Shown: in pieces, positions 63,711 through 64,000 of the stretch
How the letters are laid out: each line of letters starts with the position of its first letter
How positions within the stretch are numbered: position 1 is the stretch's first letter
Assembly (NCBI RefSeq): GCF_014647975.1
Contig: NZ_BMQF01000014.1
Location: forward strand, 162,820 to 226,819
Direction of reading: 5' to 3'
Length of the DNA stretch: 64,000 bases
Source of the DNA: Streptomyces fumigatiscleroticus
GTDB lineage: Bacteria > Actinomycetota > Actinomycetes > Streptomycetales > Streptomycetaceae
Translations under genes and position numbers: made by a program
The notes under the pieces: model-generated
Databases searched by the model: none
What the model was told of the DNA's origin: nothing
Seen by the model: the letters and a program-made list of their open reading frames with translations, nothing else

Positions 63711-64000
63711 CGAACAGTTGCCTGGATCGGGGTTCACCTCGAGCAGGTGGCCGTGAACATCTATCTGCTTCTCGGAACGTCGATTCCGCAGAAGCCTCTC
63801 CCGATTAATCGGAAATGGACGCCGGTCAGACCGGCACGAAGCTTCTGATAAAGTCGGAACCGCCGGAAAGGGAAACGCGAAAGCGGGAACCTGGAAAGCG
63901 CCGAGGAAATCGGATCGGAAAAGGATCTGATAGAGTCGGAAACACCGAAGGGAAGCGCCCGGAGGAAAGCCCGAGAGGGTGAGTACGAAGGAAGCGTCCG
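63711..64000 (+). other. Leader of an rRNA operon (16S gene beyond the window)
   Basis: The sequence has the A/G-rich, non-coding style of a Streptomyces rrn leader. A 16-base motif TCTGATAAAGTCGGAA (63844-63859) returns as TCTGATAGAGTCGGAA (63926-63941). A hairpin is possible at 63768-63794 (CTTCTCGGAA against TTCCGCAGAAG). The motifs GAAGCGCCCGGAGGAAAGC and GGGTGAGTACGAAGGAAGCG near the end are familiar from sequences before Streptomyces 16S genes. Additional promoters and processing sites are expected here. Confidence 0.8.

Overview
The base composition (very high G+C, with G or C at nearly every third codon position), GTG and TTG start codons, start-stop overlaps (ATGA, GTGA, TTGA), a whiB gene and coenzyme F420 biosynthesis genes all point to a Streptomyces chromosome. 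The core gene order (purK-purE, FadE25-type acyl-CoA dehydrogenase, LCP ligases, TIGR03089 protein, manC, fbiA-fbiB, whiB, zincin-like protein, DUF3499, manB, SIS protein, manA, sahH) is, from memory, the same block found around Rv3248c-Rv3277 in Mycobacterium tuberculosis, so this is an old actinobacterial housekeeping segment with Streptomyces-specific insertions. No mobile element, phage gene, tRNA or CRISPR array was seen.

Layout. 1-3822: end of a histidine-utilisation operon (M20 amidohydrolase, hutF, hutI). 3823-5992: decayed DNA around an EamA exporter, holding a LuxR-type regulator remnant and a frameshifted 2OG-Fe dioxygenase. 5993-8336: sigma factor of the SigB/SigI class with divergent anti-anti-sigma (STAS) and anti-sigma (HATPase) genes. 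8391-8962: a T-box leader with serine specificity in front of a seryl-tRNA synthetase gene cut to about 57 recognisable residues. 8943-12976: POT peptide transporter and an OmpR-type two-component system. 13017-17874: GtrA protein, purK-purE, an M19 dipeptidase and a tandem copy that has lost the metal ligands. 17907-19285: two VOC proteins divergent from a CGNR regulator over palindromic operators. 19401-22678: UDP-glucose dehydrogenase, acyl-CoA dehydrogenase, thioesterase.

22798-34293 is a cell-wall region: six LytR-CpsA-Psr (LCP) ligase genes, a glycosyltransferase and one internally deleted LCP copy that keeps its start codon, upstream region and frame. 34429-42371: TIGR03089 protein, secreted PGRP-type amidase, mannose-1-P guanylyltransferase, a 26-bp minisatellite, DNA glycosylase, fbiB-fbiA, cysteine dioxygenase. 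43111-60415: whiB, a giant membrane glycosyltransferase with its DUF5719 partner, zincin-like protein, DUF3499, lactate permease, manB, Trm112, SIS protein, manA, CDF transporter, signal peptidase I, sahH. 60599-63628: hypothetical protein, RDD and SpoIIM-like membrane proteins. The last 370 bases are the promoter and leader of an rRNA operon whose 16S gene lies beyond the window.

Together manA, manB and manC make GDP-mannose from fructose-6-phosphate. That sugar donor, UDP-glucuronate from Ugd, the glycosyltransferases and the LCP ligases form a plausible route for making wall glycopolymers and attaching them to peptidoglycan.

Main points for a second look: the serine T-box over a truncated serS; the dipeptidase pseudoenzyme; the LCP expansion with one deleted copy and an 81-bp identical tract; SigB-type promoters inside the sigma partner-switch locus; and several short tandem repeats near gene starts.
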